Positions 30,387-40,082 of a DNA stretch of 64,000 nt are shown here, one piece after another. The stretch comes from Diplonema papillatum (taxonomy: Eukaryota; Euglenozoa; Diplonemea; Diplonemida; Diplonemidae). Location of the stretch: positions 62,001 to 126,000 of the forward strand of contig JAPJBO010000345.1 of NCBI GenBank assembly GCA_030068145.1, in the 5' to 3' direction. Each line of letters begins with the position of its first letter. The first letter of the stretch is position 1. The notes beneath the pieces are model-generated. The model was not told where the DNA came from. It did not search any database and saw nothing but the letters and a program-made list of their open reading frames with translations. Made by a program: the position numbers and the translations under genes.

Positions 30387-31243
30387 GGGTGGACACCGTT
30401 TGGTACCGGCTAGCAGCCTGTGTGTGTGCTTCACTGTTCATACCATGCAAAGATGAGGCTACAATCACGTGCAGGCAGCCACAAATGGAAGCAACAAAAG
30501 GGCAAACGACACCCAGGAGGAAGGCAGCTATGAACGTTGCTCGTCTGGATGGTTAACAACGTCCCAAAAGGCTCTCTGAGTCTTGCGCAAGCTGAGGTGG
30601 TGTTGACACCGCAGGCAGCAGCTCTTCCCCGAACTTCTGCTGGAGCGATATTCACAAAGTTCGATGTCTTTCCGAGAAAAACAATGAGATGCTCTCATCC
30701 GTAGTGGGATTTTCCAGATCCCAACGTTTTTGTTGAAGGGATGCACGCGACAGTGTCTTTTATTCAAGTTCGCCTTTCGTACACCACCCCGAAAGGGTCG
30801 CATTGCACACGCACGGAAGACAATACTGGTCACCGGGGTGTATCTCTGGTACCTAACCCCAACGCACGTTGAGCTTGAACAAAAATAGAAAACTGGACTT
30901 GAACGAAAAGGTTCGGCGGTGGATTTATAGGACTGCCACGACATAGCAGCTCAGGGCAGGGTATCTGCAGCTTGCGGTAGCACGCTACACGACACAGGCC
31001 ACTACGAAAGCTGGCGCTGACGTCAAGGACTCGAGGGGGCGGCACGTTACGAAGCCGTACCTCATTGAGTCGCTTGTCAATGCCTCCTACGAAGCCCCAC
31101 CATCCCCAACTCTCAGGAAAGTCTTTTGAGTAAAAATACATAGGATTGGGCAGTGTTGTTTTCCTTCTTCGGTTCATGCTGTCACTATTTCTGGGGTTGT
31201 CACCTAAAAAGAAGAACACCGGTACCAAACGGTGTCCACCCTG
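30387..31243. mobile_element. Inverted-repeat-bounded unit, 857 bp (MITE-like)
   Basis: AGGGTGGACACCGTTTGGTA at the left recurs inverted at the right end, where TACCAAACGGTGTCCACCCT is read at 31222-31241. The perfect match is about 23 bp. No transposase frame is present and no clear target duplication was found. It may be a non-autonomous DNA transposon. Confidence 0.55.
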
Positions 31244-32364
31244 AGTCCAAAAATTGGGCACTCGTAAAAAGGCCTTTTCGGGGCACTTCAGCAGCCAAAA
31301 AGCATGTTTTAGGCATTTCTATACGGTTCTGGGGCGGTTTACCAAATTGTATTGCCTTTTAGGAGCCCCTATGTGGTTCCCAAAAAAATGACCTATTTTG
31401 GTGTTACCCACAATGGCAAATATAGAAGTTTGATAGAAGTTGTATGGAGCAGGGGGGTGTCACTTTTTATTGTTATAATGATAGTGCACAACGCTAACGT
31501 TTTCTTGAGCCAAACTCCCGTTTTCTGCGCGCAAGCCCAACTGCGGTTGTGGTTCGCGCTGAACGGGGTCCTTTGGACCCATTTCAGGCGTGGTAAAGAC
31601 ACTGGCCTTGCCAACACTTCCAGTACTTTCTGACCACCTGTGATGTTCATCTTGGCACCAATGTGCTAGCTCATCTCCCACTTCTGCTATATTAGCAATT
31701 CCCTATTTCAATCAGCCTGTTTCTTTCGCCGACTACTGAGGTGGTTCAAGTCTGACGCTTTGGTGTGCCGACTTGTCTGCGTGTTTGTTCCTGAGAAGCT
31801 CGGGGACCAAGCTGCGGTCTGAGTGAGCTTGGCGGGATGAGAATTGAGACCAAGGGAAAACGGGCAGTTGCAAACAAAAAGGGTGAAGAAACACTAACCG
31901 TCGAGGGGGGAGCATAATCCAGGGGAAGGATATCTGGGGAATCAACGACCCGAAGATGGCCACTCCGATGCCGCTTATCAACGAACCGTAATCCAGGGGT
32001 CGACGAAGGAGTGAAAAACGAAGGTTTTACGGGGAGATGATTCCCTTTAGCTTTGCTGTGGCAGGCAGGGTCTGTATGAGTAAAGAAGGGGTCCAGACCG
32101 ACGAGGCAGAAATACGACCAAGGAAAAAGCGGGGGCTATAAAAAAAGCTGAAAAAGCCCCGGAGGACTGCCTGAGGTCCAGTCACTCAGTCCGGGTGGGG
32201 TGGTAGCTATCTGTGTTGCTATGGTATAGTAAAAGAAGTAGCGCGAATATTACTGGGACAATAAGGATTTGCAGAGTCTTGTCTTCCCTCTTGTTTGTGT
32301 GGGTGGGAAGTGCCTTCGTATCGGGTTGAAAGGTTGGTTTTCCTACTAGGTATGGTGTCGTATG

Positions 32365-32658
32365 CTAGTTTAAAGTAGACTTTGCTCTGTTCCGGGTCAA
32401 ACAAACCTTTTTCTTCGAGGGCTCCTCATCATGATGTCCTTCCTCCTCAGACGTGGTGGTGTCACTCGTCGAGTCAGTTTCGGAGTCTTCCTTGGCGGGA
32501 TCAGTGACAGTAAGGCTAACAATGTCAGGAAGGTTGTCAAGGTCTTCATCATATCGCACTAATCTGGCCAGCAGTTGTTTTGGACGTCCTTTGGCAGACA
32601 CGTTTTCCCCCCAAGGTTTCAGATGATGCGTGGGAGTCCCATTTCTCGAGCTCTGCAC
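32365..32658 (-). CDS. Overlapping C-terminal frame of T1 protein, SAP-like helix and acidic tail
   Basis: The 97-codon frame overlaps the end of the longer ORF by 110 bp in the +1 frame. It holds NVSAKGRPKQLLARLVRY, which fits the second helix of a SAP motif, then an acidic Ser/Thr-rich tail and a basic end (KKKVCLTRNRAK). It may be reached by an intron or by frame change, or the copy may be damaged. Confidence 0.45.
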   Translation of the reverse strand: MQSSRNGTPTHHLKPWGENVSAKGRPKQLLARLVRYDEDLDNLPDIVSLTVTDPAKEDSETDSTSDTTTSEEEGHHDEEPSKKKVCLTRNRAKSTLN

Positions 32659-33784
32659 AAAGTTTTGCCACAGACCAGATTTGGCATCCTCGAATGCCGT
32701 GTCGCAGGGCTTGCTGAACTAGCGGTGGCTTTTTCCAATTTTTGCCCGTATCGAAGCGGAGGGGGATTTTGGTAAGTTGTTTTTCGCGGTAGTGCCTCCA
32801 GTCTCGTCTGCTGGACGCTGTCTTTTGTTTCTCCATGTGCTCTTCCAGGCGGAGTTTTGCGATGCGTTTCTTTCTTTCTGCGACGGGCTCGAGGGTGGTG
32901 ACCATTCGTTTGGCAATTTCCACGATCTTTTCGTCCACTTTCAAAACCTCGGTTTCCTCACTGGAAACCATTTTGGCTCGCAGGATTTCGTCCCGTATTC
33001 TAGTGGACCCCTGAATGGTCAGCACCCATTTCTCCCTTCCAACGACACCCAGAAGACGAGGGCCGAGGTCAATTCCGCGTTGACGAGTCTGGTCACCGGT
33101 GCAGTACACGTGGGCCTCATAGTAGCAGCCCACACCAGCACGCAAAAGCAGATCTGTCACAAGATTTGTCGTGCTACCTGTTCTCGGGACTGGCATGGTT
33201 GGTTTCTGCACCCCCCTTCCGCCATAGTAAGCTGACACCCTATCTCCCACCGCTTCCTTAGGTAGCAAGCTCTCGACATCCTCTTTCGACACCTCTTGAA
33301 ACATCGCAACATCCCCGGGGCGGGCTTTGGTGGAAAAGGAGAACCCCGAGAATGTGCATGTCACAGCTGACCCAAACACGGTCTTTCCAGTCGGGGGTGG
33401 ACATTTCGATGCAGAGAGGCATGTTTTTGCCAGGAAGAGAAAGATCTTTTTGGGCATTCCAGTCGTGCCGTCATCCCAAGCACATTGCTTACGCGCTGCA
33501 AGCTGCCCAAGGAGTTCGAACGTCGGGTGCCGAAACACAGCAAAGAAGCAGCCAAAGGCTTCCAATAAAACTTTCGTTTTCGGAGTAGACAGATTGCTCA
33601 ACATTCGTTCCTTAATCGGGCTGCCCTCTGTCACCGACAGATCGAAGCTCTTCAGGTATTGCGTCAGTTTGTCAACCACGGTCCCCTGAGGGTGGTCAAA
33701 CGACAATGCCATACATGCAGAGCAACATGTACCAAAGCGCCCCATTGTGGATCTCTGCCACAGGTACCCCGAAACCTTCAACAT
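32549..33784 (-). CDS. T1 element protein, unknown, possible transposase-associated
   Basis: The frame has 411 residues from an ATG at 33784. It opens with a Cys pair (GTCCSACMA). The middle has mixed alpha/beta character (VEAVGDRV-like SAYYGGRGVQKPTMPV; GCYYEAHVYCTGDQ) and then a basic helical part (RMVTTLEPVAERKKRIAKLR). The end reads SVAKLCAELEKW, like the first helix of a SAP DNA-binding motif. The second half of such a motif (GRPKQLLARLVRYDED) lies in the overlapping frame at 32365-32658. No catalytic DDE or HUH set was recognised. It fills most of element T1. Confidence 0.55.
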   Translation of the reverse strand: MLKVSGYLWQRSTMGRFGTCCSACMALSFDHPQGTVVDKLTQYLKSFDLSVTEGSPIKERMLSNLSTPKTKVLLEAFGCFFAVFRHPTFELLGQLAARKQCAWDDGTTGMPKKIFLFLAKTCLSASKCPPPTGKTVFGSAVTCTFSGFSFSTKARPGDVAMFQEVSKEDVESLLPKEAVGDRVSAYYGGRGVQKPTMPVPRTGSTTNLVTDLLLRAGVGCYYEAHVYCTGDQTRQRGIDLGPRLLGVVGREKWVLTIQGSTRIRDEILRAKMVSSEETEVLKVDEKIVEIAKRMVTTLEPVAERKKRIAKLRLEEHMEKQKTASSRRDWRHYREKQLTKIPLRFDTGKNWKKPPLVQQALRHGIRGCQIWSVAKLCAELEKWDSHASSETLGGKRVCQRTSKTTAGQISAI

Positions 33785-33977
33785 TTAGCTAGCGGTGGCC
33801 CAGTACCACGGCTAGGGTTGGCCAAATGCCACCGCTAGCTCGGTGAGTCTTCTGAGGGTTGTTCCAAAACACGTGTGGTAGATATCAAATAAAAAGTGAC
33901 ACACCCCCCCTGAATATAGAAGTTTGATAGAAGTTGGGTAGGCTCCTAGTCGGTAACACCATATTTTGACAGCTTTT

Positions 33978-35150
33978 GACCCCCCCCTAGGGCTAAGTTG
34001 GATGGAAACGCCGCTTCTTTTAGTTTTTTCGAAATAAGGAAACGGAAACGGAAACGTTTCCGTTTCTGTTAAAAGAAACGCCGGAAGGCTCTTCATGCTG
34101 AGGGGTCCTATAAGATACCACTTCACGGGTCCTTCTGTGTGTCCGTCGGGTGTCCGTTTCCAGCCAAATTTTGGCTTTCCTTTCAGACCTTCTTCTTTTG
34201 ATCTACCAGCGGGCACTTCTCTTCCTCCGTCTTCTGGCGGGCTCTTTGACTCTTCAGGGCCCTTCCTGGGCTGTTCTTCGACTTGGCTCGGCCCCTTCTT
34301 GTGTGTCGTCGCGGTCTCGTTTGTGCAGAGCAGTCGCCGGTGCTCACCGCTTTCTTTCGTCGGCGATCTGACACGAGCAAATAGGTAACCACAAGCTAAT
34401 GATGCAGAATGTCGTCACATGTGGATGTTTTCTGACACCAGATTCCACTCTTCTGTGCCTACCACTTCGTCTTCTGCTGCTTCCAACCCACGTTCTCATG
34501 TGAGTGGGGCTTGTTGAATCTGCCGTCCTCTTCTGCATTGTTGGTGGTTTCTTCCTGCCGTCGTTGTCTATGCTCCGACAACACCGCCCCTTCCGGTGAC
34601 GGTTGCCACCCGTCGTCGTATGCAAGGTGCACTGTGGCAAGCGATGTTTAACGCACACGTTACTGCGTGGCCATCGCTTTTCTGGCGGGTTCAACATTGC
34701 CCCGGCATACGTGTGCCCTTCTCACCTCCTGATGCTGATTGCACTCCCTCTTTGTCTTACACCGCCGAAAGACCCCGGTCTTGTAGCCTGTGGCGCTGAA
34801 CGATCGTATCTGTAGAGTCTATTTGTGCTTTCCCGATCGTCTTCAGCGCGTTGGCCAACAGCCTCGCATAACAGAGCATCGTCGCCACAACAGCCATTGG
34901 TGTAAAGAGCTGCAGACCTCAAAGTCAGCACAACCGGATGCGTGTGGTTGCGTCTGCTCCACGCGGTCGCAACTCTTATGCTTCTTTCCTCCCTCTTTTC
35001 GGAGCCTTCTTGTCCATGGTTTCCCACTGGATTGCGGGGTCCGCCGTTCGGAACACATTTCCGGTCGGACCTTCAGCCAGTACTAGTGGCATACCAGCCG
35101 TTTCTTTTGAAAAGAAACGGCGTTTCCATCCACCGCCAAAAAGGGGGGGG
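33978..35150. mobile_element. Inverted-repeat element T2, 1.2 kb
   Basis: GGATGGAAACGCCGCTTCTTTT at the left (34000-34021) is mirrored at the right by AAAAGAAACGGCGTTTCCATCC (35110-35131). C runs lie outside at the left and G runs at the right, extending the match to about 40 bp. Just inside the left end is a perfect hairpin AACGGAAACGTTTCCGTT. There is no transposase frame. It starts about 6 bp after element T1. Confidence 0.6.
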
Positions 35151-35591
35151 GGGAAGGGGCAAGAGCTCGCAACATAGGTGTGGGGTGAACAAGGAGGACG
35201 CCCCCCCACCCGCTGCGAAAGAAGCAAACAACTGATAACAACAGTGAACGGCACACGGCAGACGCGATGAGCCCGTGGATGGAAAAGCGAACGGATGGCG
35301 AGAATGCCAGAGAGATGCGAGCTTTTGCAGGAACCTTCGTAACGGGGGTTTACCATCTTTTTGGGCGTTTTTCTTTCTATTTTATTTTTTGTTGCCGAAT
35401 TCAAACTCCTCTTTTGTTTTTTTTTGTTTTTTCTAGCGATGTACGGGGGTTCAGAAGGTCGGATCTATTTTAAAGTCACCGGTTGGCCGCAGGGTTCGCC
35501 GTCTCATTTTTAGAGTGAACTACTTTTGTTTACTCCGATGGTGTCGCTCTTCTTTTGGTTTTGTTTAATCTGTTGGCGTTCATGTACGTGA
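35151..35591. other. No gene recognised
   Basis: This is T-rich sequence between element T2 and the MIF4G gene stop. It could be the 3' UTR and flank of that gene. Confidence 0.5.
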
Positions 35592-37589
35592 CTAGTTCAT
35601 GGCGCTGAGCGCGTTCTCAAGCAAGACCGACAGCCGAAAGCACGAGCACTTCGAAAGAGCTGTGACGCGAGACTGAATATCACTGGACGCCTTCGACAGA
35701 TCGTGAACGCTAGATATTTTGTCCCATGCAATGGACTCGAGACACGCTGCCACCGTTTCGACGAGCATGCTTGCAAAGGGAGTGACGGTCTTTGCAGACG
35801 TGACGAAAGTCTCTTCCACCTTCGTCAACAGGTCGGCAACGCAATCGACAACCTCTCGGCTGCCAACCAAGCTGACGCTGTGCAAGGCAGCCAGGAACTT
35901 GACGAGGGCTACGGCCTCCGTCTTGAAGCAATCGATTGAACCGTCGGCAGTTTTGCTGGCAACAGCGAGTTCCGAGATCGCTTTCTGCGAAAAGGCGCTT
36001 GCAGCAGGCATCATGGCTGCTTCCAAGTCAGGGGACTGGAGCACAATCATGAAATCGTTCTGGAGGTGTTCCAGCATAATGGCTTTGAAGCGCGACGCCT
36101 TCAGGTCGCTTGCTTCGGCTTTGCACACTTTGTAGTACAACTCCGCAAAAACATGAGCGTAACCTCGTGACGGGAAAGTTTCGCGATACACGCAGTCTGC
36201 GACATCGCTGCGGCCTTCCTTCAGAGACTCAATGACAACCGCGGAGAGATCAGCAGCACAGATGTCGAGCTTTTCGAGTGAGACTTTGTTGAGCACCCTT
36301 CTGACTCGACGAGAGCTGGCGCATGACGGGGGGGTACCGGGCGTTGAAAGAAGTGTCGTCTTGCCTGACGCCACGGTTCCGTCGAGCTGTGGCGAAGGCG
36401 GCGAGGCTTTGCACGAGTTGTCGAGCTCAGCGGAGGCAGTGGATGCAGTGCACATCGTGTTGCTGCACATGAATTGCGGCGACAAGCGGGTAACATCAAA
36501 AACGGTGGGAACGTTGGCACGGCGCAATGCTTGATTCGCCGGCGACGCGCAGAAGGTCTCTTGCGGTGCCGTGATCCAGTTACTAGTGCGGCAATGCAGA
36601 CAATAATAGACCGGGGATGTTTTTTCATTATCATATTGCGGAAGGGCAAGCCCGCAAACCCGACAGGGGGGGGCTGCTGCGCAGTACGCCCGGACGACGG
36701 GCGTCGCCGCCTGCTCGTGGTCGGTGTGATTGTTATTAAAAATGTGGGCGTTCGCGCCCATACATGTGTCGTTCCAGCTAGTCATTATACTTGGAATGCA
36801 CCCCTTCAAGTTTCCCACGAGGAGCTCGGAAGATTCCGAGGGGTTCTCGTAACAAGAGAGACGAGCGCTTACCGCCTTGGCTGGGGCCTCGGCTGCAGGC
36901 GTTGGGACAATCACGTCGTCGTCAACCACGATGAACCTGTTGTCGCGATCTGCAATCACGGTGAACCAATTTTTGGACTGTTCACCGTCTTTTTTGCTTC
37001 TAAAGATTTCGTTTGTCCGACCCAACTGCAGCGTGTGCACATAAGCAGAACAACTATCCAACGTGACTTCATATCCGTCGAGTAGGGGTTTGTTTTTCGA
37101 GCAAAAGGTTTTTAAAAGTTCCTGTTCTATGCGTAGTTTGTGTTTGCCGTCCACTACCCGCAGCGGCTGGACTTCTACACTGGTCTGTGCTGCAACGCAC
37201 TTATACTCGTCTGCCCGCCAGCTCGCCCCAATAATCTTGCAGACTTCTGTCGTCAGGACGCGTATTTCGGAAACGCTCAGTTCATGGCTGCAATGCCAAT
37301 CGCAATGCAGGATAGACACCCCTCTGAGCGGCGCTTCTGGGTAAGATCGCATCGTCTTCAATCTCTTGTAGGTATACCCTCTCTCGGTGAGTGCGCGGTG
37401 GGATCTTTCGGCGTTTTGCTTCGTAGGAAACGCTAGTACCACATTCGACGAGCGCACATTCGACTCGCGGTCTACCTCTCCCTTGAGGTGCCGGTCTACG
37501 ACGGTCCCACCGTGAGGCTCGATTATAGAAACTATTGGAGCTATTGGGCGATCATTGGTACACAGGGCGAAATATTTTCTGATGTGCAT
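35592..37589 (-). CDS. MIF4G-domain protein (eIF4G-like)
   Basis: The frame has 665 residues from the ATG at 37589; it is open 48 nt further up without ATG, and a CTTGCAG|GT context there could be a splice site. Residues 1-230 are an unrecognised alpha/beta region (SNVVLAFPTKQNAERSHRAL could be RRM-like). A four-Cys ribbon follows near 310-340 (CRVCG...CLHC). From about 430 the sequence fits a MIF4G repeat fold: VRRVLNKVSLEKLD, YAHVFAELYYKVC, FKAIMLEHLQNDF, ALVKFLAALHSVSLVG and an ordered run of helices to the end. In eIF4G this fold binds eIF4A and eIF3 in translation initiation. The Cys ribbon and short length differ from canonical eIF4G, so it may be a divergent or regulatory member. An rRNA fragment lies just upstream. 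Confidence 0.65.
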   Translation of the reverse strand: MHIRKYFALCTNDRPIAPIVSIIEPHGGTVVDRHLKGEVDRESNVRSSNVVLAFPTKQNAERSHRALTERGYTYKRLKTMRSYPEAPLRGVSILHCDWHCSHELSVSEIRVLTTEVCKIIGASWRADEYKCVAAQTSVEVQPLRVVDGKHKLRIEQELLKTFCSKNKPLLDGYEVTLDSCSAYVHTLQLGRTNEIFRSKKDGEQSKNWFTVIADRDNRFIVVDDDVIVPTPAAEAPAKAVSARLSCYENPSESSELLVGNLKGCIPSIMTSWNDTCMGANAHIFNNNHTDHEQAATPVVRAYCAAAPPCRVCGLALPQYDNEKTSPVYYCLHCRTSNWITAPQETFCASPANQALRRANVPTVFDVTRLSPQFMCSNTMCTASTASAELDNSCKASPPSPQLDGTVASGKTTLLSTPGTPPSCASSRRVRRVLNKVSLEKLDICAADLSAVVIESLKEGRSDVADCVYRETFPSRGYAHVFAELYYKVCKAEASDLKASRFKAIMLEHLQNDFMIVLQSPDLEAAMMPAASAFSQKAISELAVASKTADGSIDCFKTEAVALVKFLAALHSVSLVGSREVVDCVADLLTKVEETFVTSAKTVTPFASMLVETVAACLESIAWDKISSVHDLSKASSDIQSRVTALSKCSCFRLSVLLENALSAMN

Positions 37590-37759
37590 TTCCAATTCTT
37601 TAGTGTGGGGGGTGTGTGTTTTGTTCACTACCTGCAAGGGTTTCCGGGGTCATCGCTACTTCAAAGAGTGTGATAGGACGATTTTTAGATGAGGATACGG
37701 GCGGGAGTTGACCTGCTCGGTCATGTTCTGCCCACACAACTTGCTACCCTGGCAGTCCA

Positions 37760-38272
37760 GCAAGTCTGATGACTATGCCTCGCAATCGAGGACCGTGTTG
37801 CGCAAGCTGCACATGACGAATCTGCAGTACGCTCGGACGGCCGCATGGACACAGCGGTCTGCATCACGCACTACGAATCACAGCGCAGACTGACTCCCTT
37901 TGCCATAGCGGTGGCAGGAACCTGGCAAGCAAAGCTTAAGGCTCCTCAGTGCGTTACGCCCGCCGGTCCATTCGGACTCGTATAGACCCGGTTGGAGACA
38001 CGGGATCTGGATGTGAATTTGGAAGTTGCCGTTCGCCGAAGCTAGTCGTGGCCCGATAAATCCGATGTGCCCTGAGTAACTCACGCATTCCTCTAGACTG
38101 GGTTCTGGCTTAGAGGCGTTCAGCCATAATCCATCCAGTGGTAGCATCACGGCACTGTCCGATCGAACAACCGTAGATACCAGGGACTAGAAGCGGGAGT
38201 TCCTCTCGTACTACCCCGTATTGCTGTCGGAATGCGCTGGCCCGATGGGCTCTCTCTCCATCAGTAGGGTAA

Positions 38273-38316
<44 letters not shown>

Positions 38317-38405
38317 GTTAGTGGGTGAACAATCCAACCCTTAGACAATTCTGCTTGTCTAGGTTAGGAAGAGCCGCATCGAAGGATCAAAAAGCAACGT
38401 CGCTA
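37760..38405 (-). rRNA. Fragment of nuclear LSU (28S) rRNA, 3' part
   Basis: The minus strand begins GCGACGTTGCTTTTTGATCC and continues through hallmark LSU sequences: TTGGATTGTTCACCCACTAA, GGGAACGTGAGCTGGGTTTA, GACCGTCGTGAGACAGGTT, AGTACGAGAGGAAC and GGATTATGGCTGAACGCC. Homology breaks sharply at the 5' side (38405) and no upstream LSU, SSU or 5.8S sequence is present, so it is a solitary fragment and probably a pseudogene. The 3' boundary is approximate because the terminal helices are variable. The region between AGTACGAGAGGAAC and the GGATTATGG motif is unusually GC-rich. Confidence 0.88.
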
Positions 38406-39540
38406 GGGAAATGGTGACTGTCAAGAGGGTGACAACAGAAACGGTGAAAATGGGCCATGTCGAGAAACGGACTTTGAAGTGGACAAGATGGGAGGTATGC
38501 GTGTAAAAACACTCCCGCTGTCGATGCACAGTTCGCAAGAACCGAAAGCTCAAATGACCTGGCGGCAAAAGGGTAAACACTACTTGGTGTTGCAGGTGCT
38601 GGCTTTGGAAACACCAGGAGCACTAGGAGCATTGGTTCTTGCTTGTTGTGTCATTGTTGTTGTCCGAAACCCGAGTCAGGCAGCAAAAGAGGACAGGTAT
38701 TCAAGTACATTGGACAACCGGGTAAACAACGGGTTTTACGGAGGGAGAAAACTGAGAGGATCATTACTACCAAGAAGAACTTGTTGTATCCGACAGCTCT
38801 GGGGGTGACACTAAACAAGTCTTGCTCGGGTGTCGTCGGATTAATCCCTGGCTCCCGAACGTTTGATTGGGAAAGCTGAATAAGAATTTCAAGCAGAGAC
38901 GTGAAGTGCATCGCGTCTCAGGGTTTGCATGTTTTTTTCTTTTTCTTTTTTTTCCGTGCTATGGATTCAACACGTTCCGACGGAGAAACTGACAACCAGA
39001 AGCTGGTGTAAAGAAAAATGGATAGAGTGTGTACAGTTCTAATACACCTGTTTCGCCCAATCAGCGTACGTAATTACAGAGGTTTGCCATCGAAAGAAGA
39101 GCTTCGAGCTAGCCATTTCAAAGCAGATCAGGTGCTCATGGCTGAAAGAGGTACAATGGTAGGGACTGCAGAAGCCAGTCGTGGAATTTTCAGTCACTGA
39201 GGAAACAAGCAGAGCCGGTGCTGAGATGAAAGCAAAATGTCGGCGATACTTTGCTTTCTGCAGTACTTGGCTGATCTTCGTGCTATGTTGGAGGAAATAC
39301 GGAGTTTTCGGGAATAGTCGTCGTTGACCTCAACTCCTCTCGATCGCGAAGATTCTGCAGATTGAAATAAAAAAGAAATGTGGAAGAGTACCATGAATGA
39401 AAAAAGAAAAGCACCTTTTCCCTCTGGGCGAAACTGGAGCTTGTTGTGAGGCTCATTTTGGGTACTCAGCCTCCGCTGCAACCGTGAACCTTGAAGAAGT
39501 TGCACACACAAGATCATGCATGTTGTGCGGTTGAGTGAGG
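38406..39540. other. No gene recognised
   Basis: Unique-looking sequence with only short frames between the rRNA fragment and the 20-bp minisatellite. Confidence 0.5.
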
Positions 39541-40082
39541 GTGTGTGAGAGTATATAGAAATTGTGTGAGGTATGTAGCGGTTGCGTAAGGTATGTAGCA
39601 ATTGTGTGAGGTATGTAGCGGTTGTATAAGGTATGTAGCATATGTGTGAGGTATGTAGCATATGTGTAAGGTATGTAGCATATGTGTAAGGTATGTATGT
39701 GTAAGGTATGTAGCATATGTGTAAGGTATGTAGCATATGTGTAAGGTATGTATGTGTAAGGTATGTAGCATATGTGTAAGGTATGTAGCATATGTGTAAG
39801 GTATGTAGCATATGTGTAAGGTATGTAGCATATGTGTAAGGTATGTAGCATATGTGTAAGGTATGTATGTGTAAGGTATGTAGCATATGTGTAAGGTATG
39901 TAGCATATGTGTAAGGTATGTAGCATATGTGTAAGGTATGTAGCATATGTGTAAGGTATGTAGCATATGTGTAAGGTATGTAGCATATGTGTAAGGTATG
40001 TAGCATATGTGTAAGGTATGTAGCATATGTGTAAGGTATGTAGCATATGTGTAATATGTCGCATATGTGCAAGGTATGTAGC
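39541..40082. repeat. 20-bp minisatellite, left part (TATGTAGCATATGTGTAAGG)
   Basis: About 26 units, mostly 20 bp with some 10-12 bp shortened units (TATGTGTAAGG). There are no unique spacers between units. It is degenerate at the left edge (GTGTGAGG, GCGGTTGTATAAGG) and very uniform in the centre. Confidence 0.98.

Larger units (their letters stand above)
31389..33971. mobile_element. Inverted-repeat element T1, 2.6 kb, with SAP-like ORF
   Basis: The inner ends are inverted: GGGGGGTGTCACTTTTTATT at 31452-31471 against AATAAAAAGTGACACACCCC at 33889-33908. The outer ends are weaker inverted matches (ATTTTGGTGTTACCC against GGTAACACCATATTTT). Between inner and outer parts, both ends carry TAGAAGTTTGATAGAAGTTG in the same orientation, which is odd for a plain inverted repeat. 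Matching ends recur at 42889-42930 and 44580-44766. The element carries one gene on the minus strand. It is probably a DNA transposon of a type I do not recognise. Confidence 0.6.

Noticed and set aside
32600-32620. GGGGGGAAAA run as a programmed -1 frameshift site in the T1 gene
   Set aside because: The frame needed to reach the downstream ORF is +1, not -1, so the G-GGA-AAA heptamer does not fit.
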